From contig NZ_SNXC01000010.1 of NCBI RefSeq assembly GCF_004362145.1, positions 248,001 through 312,000 on the forward strand: a stretch of 64,000 bases of DNA. Direction: 5' to 3'. The position numbers were made by a program, and so were the translations under genes. The stretch is from Marinomonas balearica (GTDB taxonomy: Bacteria; Pseudomonadota; Gammaproteobacteria; Pseudomonadales; Marinomonadaceae). Below, piece after piece: positions 27,645 through 35,972 of the stretch (position 1 is its first letter; each line of letters begins with the position of its first letter). The notes under the pieces were generated by a model that was given only the letters and a program-made list of their open reading frames with translations, ran no database searches and had not been told where the DNA came from.

Positions 27645-27743
27645 GTGCATTGTGTGGTTTCTTTTTATGATAAGAAAGAGCGCGTTCACTTCCATTCACT
27701 CTGTGCAATGGAGCATTTGAAAGTTCGGGAGTTCATGAAATAA
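27645..27743 (+). CDS. Possible small protein (32 residues)
   Basis: A GTG at 27645 follows AGAGGGG (27631-27637) by 7 bases and opens a 32-codon frame ending EHLKVREFMK. The peptide has two Cys and four His. Only the ribosome-binding site supports it; codon use and conservation were not testable. Confidence 0.2.
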   Translation: MHCVVSFYDKKERVHFHSLCAMEHLKVREFMK

Positions 27744-27826
27744 GTGCAACACTCAATGATCAAAACACTTACTTCGTGAATTCGGGCATGAGTAAAAATC
27801 GTCTGAATGTTTCATAGAGGGTATCC

Positions 27827-28909
27827 ATGTCTGCGCTTTCACTTTATGCATTATTTACAGGTCGTAAACCGCCAAGCGTCAAATATAAATACTATCGAAA
27901 ATATTTCATAATCTATGCGGCAAGCATGTCGTCCTTTGCAGTGCATACTGTTTTTATCTGTTTTTTTTATGTCATTAATATCCCTATATTATCTGTTATT
28001 AATGTCTTTAGTGTGTCGGTATGGGCGTTGGCGTTAAGGGAAAACTATTACGGTCGTCACTCCAATGCAATATTTTTAGCCTGTGCGGAAATTTCAATCC
28101 ACGCAGTATTAGCGACGGCTTATTTGGGGTGGTCATCAGGTTTTCAATTTTACTTATGGCCAGCAGCTTGCCTAGCGACCATCAACCCTAGGTTGGGGGT
28201 TCGTTTATCATCCGCCATTGGCTTCGGATGCATTGTGCTATTTATCTTGTTGAAAACCGTAGTCGATGATGGCCTTTATAATTTCGATTTTCGTAAGTAT
28301 GCAGACTTTTTTTATGTATTTAACGGAATAATTGCAGGCATTTCTCTTATATTTGGGATTTGCAGTATTCGTGTAATTAACGAGCGCCAAGAAGAGAAGC
28401 TTACTGATTTAGCGACCAAGGATGAATTAACCAACTTATTTAACCGCAGGTACATCAACAGTTATTTGTCTGAGTATGAGCCTGATGCTGATCTAGAGAA
28501 TCGCCCCTATTGTATTGTATTAGGGGATCTTGATTACTTTAAAAAAGTAAATGATACATTAGGGCATTACGCAGGCGATGATGTGCTGATTGACGTTTCT
28601 CGTTATTTAAAGCAACGCTTTAGGTCTTCCGATGTGGTTTGCCGTTGGGGCGGAGAGGAGTTTTTATTTCTTTTGAAGGATACTTCTTTACGTCAGGCGC
28701 ATGATTTAGTAGAAAAAATTTGTCGCGACATACCCGACAATATTCATGTCTGCTCCAGTCAGAGAATAAGGATAACGATGAGTTTTGGAATTGCTGCATC
28801 AACGGGCGTTTCGCAGCATGAGCAATTGATAAAAGTTGCAGATGAGAACTTGTATCAGGCGAAAAAACAGGGGAGAAATTGTGTTGTATCCAGTGAAATT
28901 ACGGGATGA
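27827..28909 (+). CDS. Membrane diguanylate cyclase
   Basis: This enzyme should make cyclic di-GMP from two GTP. The 360 residues comprise about six membrane segments up to about residue 190 (no extracytoplasmic domain of note) and a GGDEF domain from about 200 to 355. The active site is RWGGEEF (GGEEF at about 274) and the inhibitory I-site RSSD lies five residues before it, so product inhibition is expected. LATKDELTNLFNRRYI is the standard domain entry. The membrane part resembles MASE-type sensors but I cannot name it. AGAGGGTA gives a good ribosome-binding site. Confidence 0.92.
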   Translation: MSALSLYALFTGRKPPSVKYKYYRKYFIIYAASMSSFAVHTVFICFFYVINIPILSVINVFSVSVWALALRENYYGRHSNAIFLACAEISIHAVLATAYLGWSSGFQFYLWPAACLATINPRLGVRLSSAIGFGCIVLFILLKTVVDDGLYNFDFRKYADFFYVFNGIIAGISLIFGICSIRVINERQEEKLTDLATKDELTNLFNRRYINSYLSEYEPDADLENRPYCIVLGDLDYFKKVNDTLGHYAGDDVLIDVSRYLKQRFRSSDVVCRWGGEEFLFLLKDTSLRQAHDLVEKICRDIPDNIHVCSSQRIRITMSFGIAASTGVSQHEQLIKVADENLYQAKKQGRNCVVSSEITG

Positions 28910-28955
28910 AAATATTGTTTAATCTTTTTAAATGGATTTTGGGATCTAGCCCCTC

Positions 28956-29876
28956 TTAATATGGAGAGGGGTCTTCTGGGTTGGGTTGATTTTTAAAACG
29001 TCTGTGTGTCCAAAAATATTGCTCTTTTTTGGGTTCAATGATCTTTTCGAACTGCACATTCAAGTGTGTCGCATTGGCGACATCGTCGTCAGTAGGAAAG
29101 TCTTTTACGTGTGTAAGAACAAGTTTGTAGCCAGATTCAGTTCGACTGTAATCAAACAAAACGACTGGCGCCTTGCTGATTTGAGTGATTCGACCAATAT
29201 GGGAGATCGTCGCACACTGTTTTTTAAAAAAAGGTGCGTATACGGAGTTTTTTCGACCGTAGTCTTGATCTGCCGCGAACCAGACGACCTTGTTGTCTTT
29301 GAGTGATTTGATGATCTCTCTGGTGTTGCTTCGTTCTATGGTCTTTTTGTAAGCATTCTGTCTTTGGCGTTCCATCACCCAGTTGATGACCTTGTTGCTT
29401 TGCAACTTATAAATAGGGCATACATCGATGTGTCGCGCAAGCTGTACTCCACATAGGTCAATAGGTGAAAAATGTGCGCCAACTAATAGGCAACCTTTGC
29501 CTTGGGAAAGTGCTTCTTCTATGACATCATTGCCAATGAACGTTGTTCGCTTTGCAATGTAATCACTGTTTCGAAACCAACTGGTCATGGTTTCAAATAA
29601 GCCTTGTCCCGTACTTTCAAAGTGCCTTTTAGTGAGCTTACTTCGCTCAGATGAAGACATCTCCGGATAGCAAATTTTCAAGTTTACGTCGCAAATCTTG
29701 CGCCTTCTGGGAGCCAGTTGAAGCAAAAGACGGCCCAGATATTTCCCAAGTGTGAGTTGTGTCTTCCAAGGTAAAAACGCCAGACAGTAGGCTATACCGA
29801 GAAAGAACCATGTAGGCCAGTATTTAGGGGCAATAAAGGAACGAAGACTTTTGTTTAATGTGCTTGATTTAGCCAT
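28956..29876 (-). CDS. Lipid A acyltransferase, LpxL/LpxM family
   Basis: This inner-membrane enzyme transfers a secondary acyl chain to Kdo-lipid A. In 306 residues it shows the catalytic HX4D motif in GAHFSPIDLCG, the AADQDYG motif, and the N-terminal membrane anchor YWPTWFFLGIAYCLAFLPW. The start overlaps the end of kdkA by 8 bases, so it is in one operon with another Kdo-lipid A modifying gene. Which acyl chain and position (LpxL or LpxM) cannot be told. Confidence 0.9.
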   Translation of the reverse strand: MAKSSTLNKSLRSFIAPKYWPTWFFLGIAYCLAFLPWKTQLTLGKYLGRLLLQLAPRRRKICDVNLKICYPEMSSSERSKLTKRHFESTGQGLFETMTSWFRNSDYIAKRTTFIGNDVIEEALSQGKGCLLVGAHFSPIDLCGVQLARHIDVCPIYKLQSNKVINWVMERQRQNAYKKTIERSNTREIIKSLKDNKVVWFAADQDYGRKNSVYAPFFKKQCATISHIGRITQISKAPVVLFDYSRTESGYKLVLTHVKDFPTDDDVANATHLNVQFEKIIEPKKEQYFWTHRRFKNQPNPEDPSPY

Positions 29877-30582
29877 TTTTATAGCCGTCCATTAGGCTTT
29901 CAATATGTCGATTATCTAGGTGAAAATCGGTGTGTTTTTGAGTTTCTTTTTCAAAAGAACGCTTTAAACGGTTTAGGTTGTTGTCTCTTAATGGAGGAGA
30001 CATGTCGCGCTGTTTGCATTTGTCGAAGTCGATAATCCAAACATTTCCAGACGTATCTATCATAATATTATGGCAGTTTAAATCTGAGTGGAATACGTTT
30101 GAATCATGCAGTCGTTTGATTTCGCGACCAATTGCTTGCCAATCCAGCTGGGCGTGTTTGCCGTCTAATATCCAATTATATAAGTCATGCGCATTAGGGA
30201 TGGTTTCTGTAAGTAACCAGGCTTCATAAAACAGCCCAGATTTTCGACACAGCCCTCCAATAGGCTTTGGGACATTAAGACCTTGTGTTGCCATATATTC
30301 GAGTAATTTGAGCTCTTTAAAAGGACGCGTAAGAGCAAGAGTGCAAAATGCGAAATAGTATTTATTGAACTTTGCAATTAAGCCGCCGCGACGGTATTTT
30401 CGTAAGACGGCCGAGCCGACTGGCGTGTCTACGAACCAAACTTCCCCTCTGCCGGATGCGGTCTTTATAAGTCGCTTAGTACGTTTCCAATAATTTGGAT
30501 CAAACCAACTTTGTGTCGCATTGACGTTCTGCTGACAGGTAAATAACGTCGTACGGCTCGTGAGCTTTTCAGTGATTGGCAT
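29869..30582 (-). CDS. kdkA: Kdo kinase
   Basis: KdkA phosphorylates Kdo in the LPS inner core at the inner membrane. The 237-residue protein has the kinase-like catalytic loop HSDLNCHNIMID (HxDLxxxNI) and metal-binding IIDFDKCK, with LRKYRRGG as the N-lobe equivalent and YRRGGLIAKFNKYYF typical for KdkA. Single-Kdo, phosphorylated cores as in Haemophilus and Vibrio require this gene. Co-transcribed with the lpxL-type gene; divergent from the glycosyltransferase gene at 30723. Confidence 0.9.
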   Translation of the reverse strand: MPITEKLTSRTTLFTCQQNVNATQSWFDPNYWKRTKRLIKTASGRGEVWFVDTPVGSAVLRKYRRGGLIAKFNKYYFAFCTLALTRPFKELKLLEYMATQGLNVPKPIGGLCRKSGLFYEAWLLTETIPNAHDLYNWILDGKHAQLDWQAIGREIKRLHDSNVFHSDLNCHNIMIDTSGNVWIIDFDKCKQRDMSPPLRDNNLNRLKRSFEKETQKHTDFHLDNRHIESLMDGYKNG

Positions 30583-30722
30583 AAATCTCTTAATCTTGGA
30601 CAGACAATTACAGTCTTGAGTGTGGAAATTACGTTAATTATCGCTTATAAGTGCTTGATTGCACACATTATAGGGCGGATATTCTATAATATTCGGCAAT
30701 TATAATCAGTATAAAGAGTGAC

Positions 30723-31733
30723 ATGGAAAACCGGCCTGACAATTCAATCCAACGTATTTTAGTTGTGCGTCTTTCTGCAATTGGTGATGTGTGCCACGCG
30801 ATGGCTGTGGTTGCTCGCGTGCAGGAACACTATCCGCATGCAGAAATTACTTGGATCACGTCTCCTCTCGAAGCAAATTTAGTTCGCCTTTTGCCCAATA
30901 TCAATGTTGTTGAATACAATAAAAAGTCGGGCATTAAAGGAATGTTTTCGCTAAGACAAGCTTTAAAAGGAATCTCCTACGATGTCTTGTTGCATATGCA
31001 GTGGTCATTGAGAGCAAGTTTTCTATCTCGTATGGTTCGTGCGCGTCGACGAATTGGTTTTTCCAAGTCCTTTTCTAGAGAAAAACAACATTGGTTTGTT
31101 AACGAATTCGCCAGCACTCCAAAAGGAACACATGTCTTAGACAGCCTATTGTCTATTGCGGCGCCATTGGGCATCGAATCACCTATGATCCCATGCTCGT
31201 TGGCGTTACCTAATTGGTCTGGCGAGTTGCCAGAGGATTATGTGGTTCTTAACCCCAGTGCTTCAAAGGCGGAGCGCAATTGGACAGTCAAAGGGTACAG
31301 TGCTGTTATTGCCTATCTAAAAGAGAACAACCAAAATGTCGTTCTTACTGGCGGCCCTAGCGAAGAAGAGCAAGCGCTAGCGGCGAGTTTACGAGCGGAC
31401 GGTGTCATCGATTTAACGGGTAAAACCAGTTTGCCAGAAATGATGTCGATCTTAGGCAAAGCAAAGTTAGTGATCAGCCCAGATACAGGGCCAGCACATA
31501 TGGCTACGCTGGTCGGAACGCCTGTGTTAGGCCTGTATGCCCATTCGAACCCGCTTCGAACTGGCCCATATCGAGATTTAGAGCATGTTGTGAGTGTCTA
31601 TGAATCGCTTGCTTTAAAAGAGTACGGTAAACCTGTTGAATTGTTGCCTTGGGCGAGCAGAGTGCATGACCCGAAGGCCATGCATTATATTGAAGAATCC
31701 GACGTTTTGGCTCAGCTTGCGCGTCTTATCTAA
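30723..31733 (+). CDS. Glycosyltransferase family 9, LPS heptosyltransferase type
   Basis: The 336-residue cytoplasmic enzyme has the GT9 opening ILVVRLSAIGDVCHAMAVV and the nucleotide-sugar site SPDTGPAHMATLVGTPVLGL in the C-terminal half. Such enzymes add heptose to the LPS inner core. It is divergent from kdkA, so the region is a small core-LPS locus. A TATAAT at 30685-30690 may be its -10 box, without a convincing -35. It overlaps the convergent MetF-like gene by 8 bases. Whether it equals WaaC or WaaF is undecided. Confidence 0.88.
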   Translation: MENRPDNSIQRILVVRLSAIGDVCHAMAVVARVQEHYPHAEITWITSPLEANLVRLLPNINVVEYNKKSGIKGMFSLRQALKGISYDVLLHMQWSLRASFLSRMVRARRRIGFSKSFSREKQHWFVNEFASTPKGTHVLDSLLSIAAPLGIESPMIPCSLALPNWSGELPEDYVVLNPSASKAERNWTVKGYSAVIAYLKENNQNVVLTGGPSEEEQALAASLRADGVIDLTGKTSLPEMMSILGKAKLVISPDTGPAHMATLVGTPVLGLYAHSNPLRTGPYRDLEHVVSVYESLALKEYGKPVELLPWASRVHDPKAMHYIEESDVLAQLARLI

Positions 31734-32682
31734 TTTGCTGCTCGGCTAATTTAAGATCCAAAGTTGCTTTAAGCAGTTTGTACAGTCGAATAGATGCGTC
31801 GATTTCATCTTTACGGTTTGTAAGACTCTCGACGTTTAACCCAAGCGGTACGCCAAGAGGCAGTGCCGATTCGATAATTTGCTCTAGAGCCGAACGACAA
31901 ATACGGATGGATTCTTCTAGTGGTTTATTTGCATCTAGAATGCGGTGCTTCGTAGCGTCTGGCACTGAAATACCAAGCCATTCCATAAATTCAAGCGTCT
32001 TCGCACTTCCGCACGGTGTGAAGGTTAAAATAAGTCGTTTGGGCTGAAGGTTTAGCTCTTTACACTTTCTTGCATACTGACTGATTAAATCGATAGTAGC
32101 CTGAGGATTATAAACGGCTTGTGAGATAAAGAATTCGCACCCTGACTCGGCTTTTTTCAGCAGCCTTTCATGTTCATCGCCTTTCTTCGCATGGCGTTCT
32201 GCTATCGTTACCCCTCCCAAATTGAACTGATGAGGCGCTTCGGCCAGCGAGTCGTAGGCTTGAGGCAAAGGTAGGGATATTTTGCGATCCGAAGAGGGCG
32301 CACCGACCAGCACTAAATCACGAATACCATAGATATTCCAAGCTTCATCTAGCCAATTATTAAATTCAGTCTTGCTGCGCGCTGCTACACTTTTATAAGT
32401 AATAACAGGACGCTCAGAGGCGTTACTTAAGCGCTTTGACCAAGCTCGTGGATCGTGAGTTTCCATAAAAGGGAAAGGTCGAGGTTCTGTTACACGGCTA
32501 CTTTCATCCTGAATGTCGTAGACAACCATGCCATCGTATTCAAGCTCCGCAAGACGGCCCAGAAGTTTTGAACTGATTTCTTGCAGTTTGTCTTCTTCTG
32601 TTGATAGCTTTGGTGGAGTCGTACCGATAAAGTATACGCCACGAGTCGGGTCTTGAAATTTGCGTGCTAGCTCAGTAGTCAT
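31726..32682 (-). CDS. Methylenetetrahydrofolate reductase-like protein
   Basis: The 318-residue protein has the MetF-type TIM barrel: VYFIGTTPP at the start, GIRDLVLVGAPSSD and the FISQAVYNPQATIDLI motif typical of flavin folate reductases. It is more divergent than genuine MetF (which carries EFFPP) and belongs to the MTHFR-related group of unknown substrate often present as a second copy. No metH or other one-carbon gene is adjacent. Function is therefore provisional. Confidence 0.72.
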   Translation of the reverse strand: MTTELARKFQDPTRGVYFIGTTPPKLSTEEDKLQEISSKLLGRLAELEYDGMVVYDIQDESSRVTEPRPFPFMETHDPRAWSKRLSNASERPVITYKSVAARSKTEFNNWLDEAWNIYGIRDLVLVGAPSSDRKISLPLPQAYDSLAEAPHQFNLGGVTIAERHAKKGDEHERLLKKAESGCEFFISQAVYNPQATIDLISQYARKCKELNLQPKRLILTFTPCGSAKTLEFMEWLGISVPDATKHRILDANKPLEESIRICRSALEQIIESALPLGVPLGLNVESLTNRKDEIDASIRLYKLLKATLDLKLAEQQIR

Positions 32683-32882
32683 GATTGTGCTCTTTTATAA
32701 TAAGAATGAGCGATCTTTACTGAAATGGAGACTGCTCATTGATATGTGTAATTGACCATGTAAGTGTAGCAGTGAGTTGTTTTCATGTTTACGTCTATAA
32801 CTTGAGAATTATTAATGTTTGGGTGAGGGATCTTAATTGGGTAATGTTTAGATCAATATTAATTGGATAAATAGAGGGTAAA

Positions 32883-33425
32883 ATGGGGTTAATCAATCTA
32901 GAGGCGATTTCACAAGATGATGGATATCCGCCAGTTCATCAGTGGAAGCCGGAATTCTGTGGTGATATGGATTTGTTAATTCAAAGAAACGGAGAATGGA
33001 TTCACGAAGGCAGCGCCATAAAACGCGAAAAAATGGTGACACTATTCAGTCGCGTGCTGTGGTGCGAAGACTCTCAGTATTTCTTGGTAACGCCTCATGA
33101 AAAAGTTCGTATACAGGTAGAAGACGTGCCTTTTTTAGTCACACAATGTGAGTGTAAAGTGGACGATAATGGCCGCACTTTTTTTGCGATGCAAACCACT
33201 ACGAAAGATCAATTGCAGCTTGGTATAGATACGGAGCTTGAATTGCATGATTGGCAAGGTGAGCTTTTGCCTTATATAACGATGCGTTACGGGATGAAGG
33301 CCAGTTTACATCGAAATGTGTTTTACGATTTAGCGAATAACTACGCTGAGGAGCAGATTGAGGGCGATGAGGTAAGCTGGTGGATTGAAAGCGCGGGCAA
33401 GCGCTACTGTATAGGCAGAAGCTAA
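32883..33425 (+). CDS. DUF1285 family protein
   Basis: A 180-residue soluble protein with the DUF1285 pattern: PPVHQWKPEFCGDMDLLI, GEWIHEGSAIKREKMVTLFS, LWCEDSQYFLVTPHEKVRIQ, VEDVPFLVTQ. The C-terminus has VSWWIESAGKRYCIG. The family's role is not known. GAGGGT just upstream of the ATG is a plausible ribosome-binding site. It precedes the helicase gene by about 90 bases. Confidence 0.85.
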   Translation: MGLINLEAISQDDGYPPVHQWKPEFCGDMDLLIQRNGEWIHEGSAIKREKMVTLFSRVLWCEDSQYFLVTPHEKVRIQVEDVPFLVTQCECKVDDNGRTFFAMQTTTKDQLQLGIDTELELHDWQGELLPYITMRYGMKASLHRNVFYDLANNYAEEQIEGDEVSWWIESAGKRYCIGRS

Positions 33426-33516
33426 GGTATACTTGCCGCATTGTAATACTGTTTGATATGAACACTCGTTGTGTATGGCATATTCGCTGTGCAACTGAAT
33501 TTAGAGGAATACCTGT

Positions 33517-34857
33517 TTGCTTTTTAAAGATTTCGGTTTAGATACCCGTTTAATGCGCTCGTTTGAACATTTTGGTTATGATGTTCCAACGGAAATTCAA
33601 GAGCGTGCCATTCCGGAAGTGGTTGCTGGCAGAGACTTGTTAGCGTCTTCCAAGACGGGATCGGGTAAGACATTTGCTTATTTGTTGCCTGCAATAAACC
33701 GAGTATATCAACGAAGAGCGCTATCACGACGTGATCCGCGAGTGATTATTTTGGTTCCCACGCGTGAATTAGCAAAGCAGGTTTATGGTCAACTGCGCAC
33801 GTTACTTGCTGGAAGCCGTCTTACCTCCGCACTTATTCTAGGTGGCGAGAACTTTAACGACCAGCATAAAGCACTTCAAAAAGATCCTCACTTTGTCGTT
33901 GGAACACCGGGTCGATTAACGGATCACCTTGAAAAGCGTCATTTGTACCTTGAAGGGACAGAGTTGCTTATTTTAGATGAAGCCGATCGGATGTTGGATT
34001 TAGGGTTCGCAGATTCAATGCGAGCCATTAACAAAGCGGCAAGCCATCGCCAGCGTCAGACGATCTTCTTTTCTGCCACACTGGACAATACTGATGTCAG
34101 TAATATTGCGGAAGAACTATTGCGTGAGCCTTCTCGTGTAGCGGTTGGGCATGGCAGTGATCAACATCAGGACATTGCTCAGCATGTTTTACTGAGTGAT
34201 CACCTTGATCACAAAGAGGCGCTTTTAAAACATCTACTCACCCATGCTGATTTAAAACAAGGCATTGTATTTACGGCAACCAAACAAGATACCGTACGTT
34301 TGTCTGAGATGGTTTCATCGTGGGGCTTTACCTCTGAAGCGCTAAGTGGTGATTTAGGTCAAAGCGCACGTAATCAGGTTATGGAAAACTTCTCACGTGG
34401 CAAATTTCAAGTACTCGTCAGTACGGATATTGCCTCGCGCGGTTTGGACATTGCAGCCGTTTCACATGTGATTAACTTTGATGTTCCGAATCCCGCTGAA
34501 GAATTCGTGCATCGAACAGGTCGAACTGGACGAGCTGGGTTTAAAGGCGACGCTTACACCTTTGTTGGTCCTAAAGATTGGTATAACTTTAAAGCGGTAG
34601 AAGAGTTTCTAAAAACACAATTTGCAACAGAGCAAATTGAAGGTTTAGAACCCAGCTTTAAAGGGATAAAAGCGAAAAAAGCCGGCGTGAAAACAACGGA
34701 TAGAAAAGGTCAGAAAGCGAAGTCTAAAAAAGCCGATCATCGCAATACTAAGCGGAAATCATCAAAAGCGGTGGTGCACGATAATCGCCAAGATGGTTTT
34801 GAACCGTTTAAATTACCGAAGAAAAAGCTCAACGTAAGCGACAACAACGACAGTTAG
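33517..34857 (+). CDS. DEAD-box RNA helicase
   Basis: The ATP-dependent RNA helicase (446 residues) shows motif Q (FEHFGYDVPTEIQERAIP), motif I SSKTGSGKT, Ia PTRELA, II LDEADRM, III FFSATLDN, V STDIASRGLD and VI HRTGRTGRAG in order. The basic tail (residues 385-446, many Lys) is an RNA-binding extension. Start at TTG 33517 is chosen because AGAGGA (33503-33508) precedes it and the protein begins LFKDFGLD as in SrmB-like helicases. Which paralogue (SrmB or RhlE group) is unclear. Confidence 0.92.
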   Translation: MLFKDFGLDTRLMRSFEHFGYDVPTEIQERAIPEVVAGRDLLASSKTGSGKTFAYLLPAINRVYQRRALSRRDPRVIILVPTRELAKQVYGQLRTLLAGSRLTSALILGGENFNDQHKALQKDPHFVVGTPGRLTDHLEKRHLYLEGTELLILDEADRMLDLGFADSMRAINKAASHRQRQTIFFSATLDNTDVSNIAEELLREPSRVAVGHGSDQHQDIAQHVLLSDHLDHKEALLKHLLTHADLKQGIVFTATKQDTVRLSEMVSSWGFTSEALSGDLGQSARNQVMENFSRGKFQVLVSTDIASRGLDIAAVSHVINFDVPNPAEEFVHRTGRTGRAGFKGDAYTFVGPKDWYNFKAVEEFLKTQFATEQIEGLEPSFKGIKAKKAGVKTTDRKGQKAKSKKADHRNTKRKSSKAVVHDNRQDGFEPFKLPKKKLNVSDNNDS

Positions 34858-34905
34858 TTCCATTTTGAGAATTGAAGTGTTTGTGTTGTGAAGTAGGCTA
34901 TACTC

Positions 34906-34933
34906 AAAACACATTTGTGTTGTGTGTGTTTTT
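34906..34933 (+). terminator. Weak terminator after the helicase gene
   Basis: AAAACACA (34906-34913) can pair with TGTGTTTT (34925-34932) and is followed by a T. The stem is AT-rich and the loop 11 bases, so it is only a candidate. Confidence 0.35.
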
Positions 34934-34975
34934 CATTCAATATGGTATTTCTATACATATTAAGGAGTTACGTTT

Positions 34976-35884
34976 ATTAATCGTTTGCCCCCGTTAAATT
35001 CACTTAAATGCTTCGAATCGGCTGCTCGTCATGGAAGCTTTAATCGAGCTGCGAACGAGCTAAACGTAACGCCTTCGGCCATTAGTCACCAAATCAAAGG
35101 TTTGGAGAGCTTCTTAGGCATTGAGTTGTTCAGAAGGACGAAACGAAAGGTTATTCTTACTGAGGCTGGTGAGCAATATATCGGCCCAATTAAGAGTATA
35201 TTTGAGCAGCTTGAAAGCGCTACAACCGAATTAAAGAGCGGTCAAAAAGGTGGTTACTTAAGCCTTGCCGTTGCTCCTGCTTTTCTAACACGCTGGTTAA
35301 TGCCTAGAATGGAATCGTTTCAAGCTCAATATCCAGACATTGAGCTTGAAATAACATCTTCAATGAGTGCGTTGGATATGTCTGCGTCTGACATTGATAT
35401 GGCCATTTATTTTGGTAATGGCGATTGGGATAATCTAGAGGTTCATTACCTGCGCCCGATTTCGCTAGCACCCGTATGTAGCCCGAAATTGATTAAGCCT
35501 AATCAGCCAATAAACAAGCCAGAAGACATGCGTTTTTACCCGCTTCTTCATGTAAGCAAGCGACGTGATGAGTGGCATGATTGGTTGAAGCAGAACGAAG
35601 TTGATCCTAAATTTTTCCGTCGTGGTTTAATGCTATCCAGTGGATCATTAACTGCGGGTGCTGCGGCTCAGGGCTTGGGGATTGCGCTGGCTGATTCTGG
35701 GTTGTTGGATGAGGAAATCAAATCAGGTGAGTTGGTCTTATTGTTTGATCATCATCTGAGGACAGATCGTTCTTTTTACCTTGTTTATGAAAAACGTAGA
35801 GCTGTCACGCCTGCTATGGCGGCGTTTAAAGAATGGTTAATGGCTGAAACTCGACAAGAGAAAGTTGTACCAGAGAACAATTAG
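34976..35884 (+). CDS. LysR-family regulator, GcvA type, probable ATT start
   Basis: The regulator has a helix-turn-helix (CFESAARHGSFNRAANELNV, TPSAISHQIKGLE) and an effector domain with FLTRWLMPRM. In GcvA/AmpR-group proteins the N-terminus reads M-x-R-x-LPPLNAL. Here the frame reads ATT AAT CGT TTG CCC CCG, giving (M)NRLPPLNSL from ATT at 34976, which lies 8 bases after AGGAG (34963-34967). The alternative TTG at 34985 is 17 bases away from it, and an in-frame TAA at 34961 excludes longer forms. I therefore favour the rare ATT start. The target gene is not evident; the next gene is convergent. Confidence 0.8.
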   Translation: MNRLPPLNSLKCFESAARHGSFNRAANELNVTPSAISHQIKGLESFLGIELFRRTKRKVILTEAGEQYIGPIKSIFEQLESATTELKSGQKGGYLSLAVAPAFLTRWLMPRMESFQAQYPDIELEITSSMSALDMSASDIDMAIYFGNGDWDNLEVHYLRPISLAPVCSPKLIKPNQPINKPEDMRFYPLLHVSKRRDEWHDWLKQNEVDPKFFRRGLMLSSGSLTAGAAAQGLGIALADSGLLDEEIKSGELVLLFDHHLRTDRSFYLVYEKRRAVTPAMAAFKEWLMAETRQEKVVPENN

Positions 35885-35903
35885 AATGGCTAACAAGAAA
35901 AAT

Positions 35904-35932
35904 AAAAAAGAGCGCTATTAGCGCTCTTTTTT
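35904..35932. terminator. Bidirectional terminator between the LysR gene and mltD
   Basis: Perfect stem AAAAAAGAGCGC (35904-35915) / GCGCTCTTTTTT (35921-35932) with a 5-base loop, placed between two convergent genes and framed by A and T runs. Confidence 0.92.
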
Positions 35933-35972
35933 ATTTTTTAGTATTTATTAGTAGCTCTGAGAAATTATGTCT

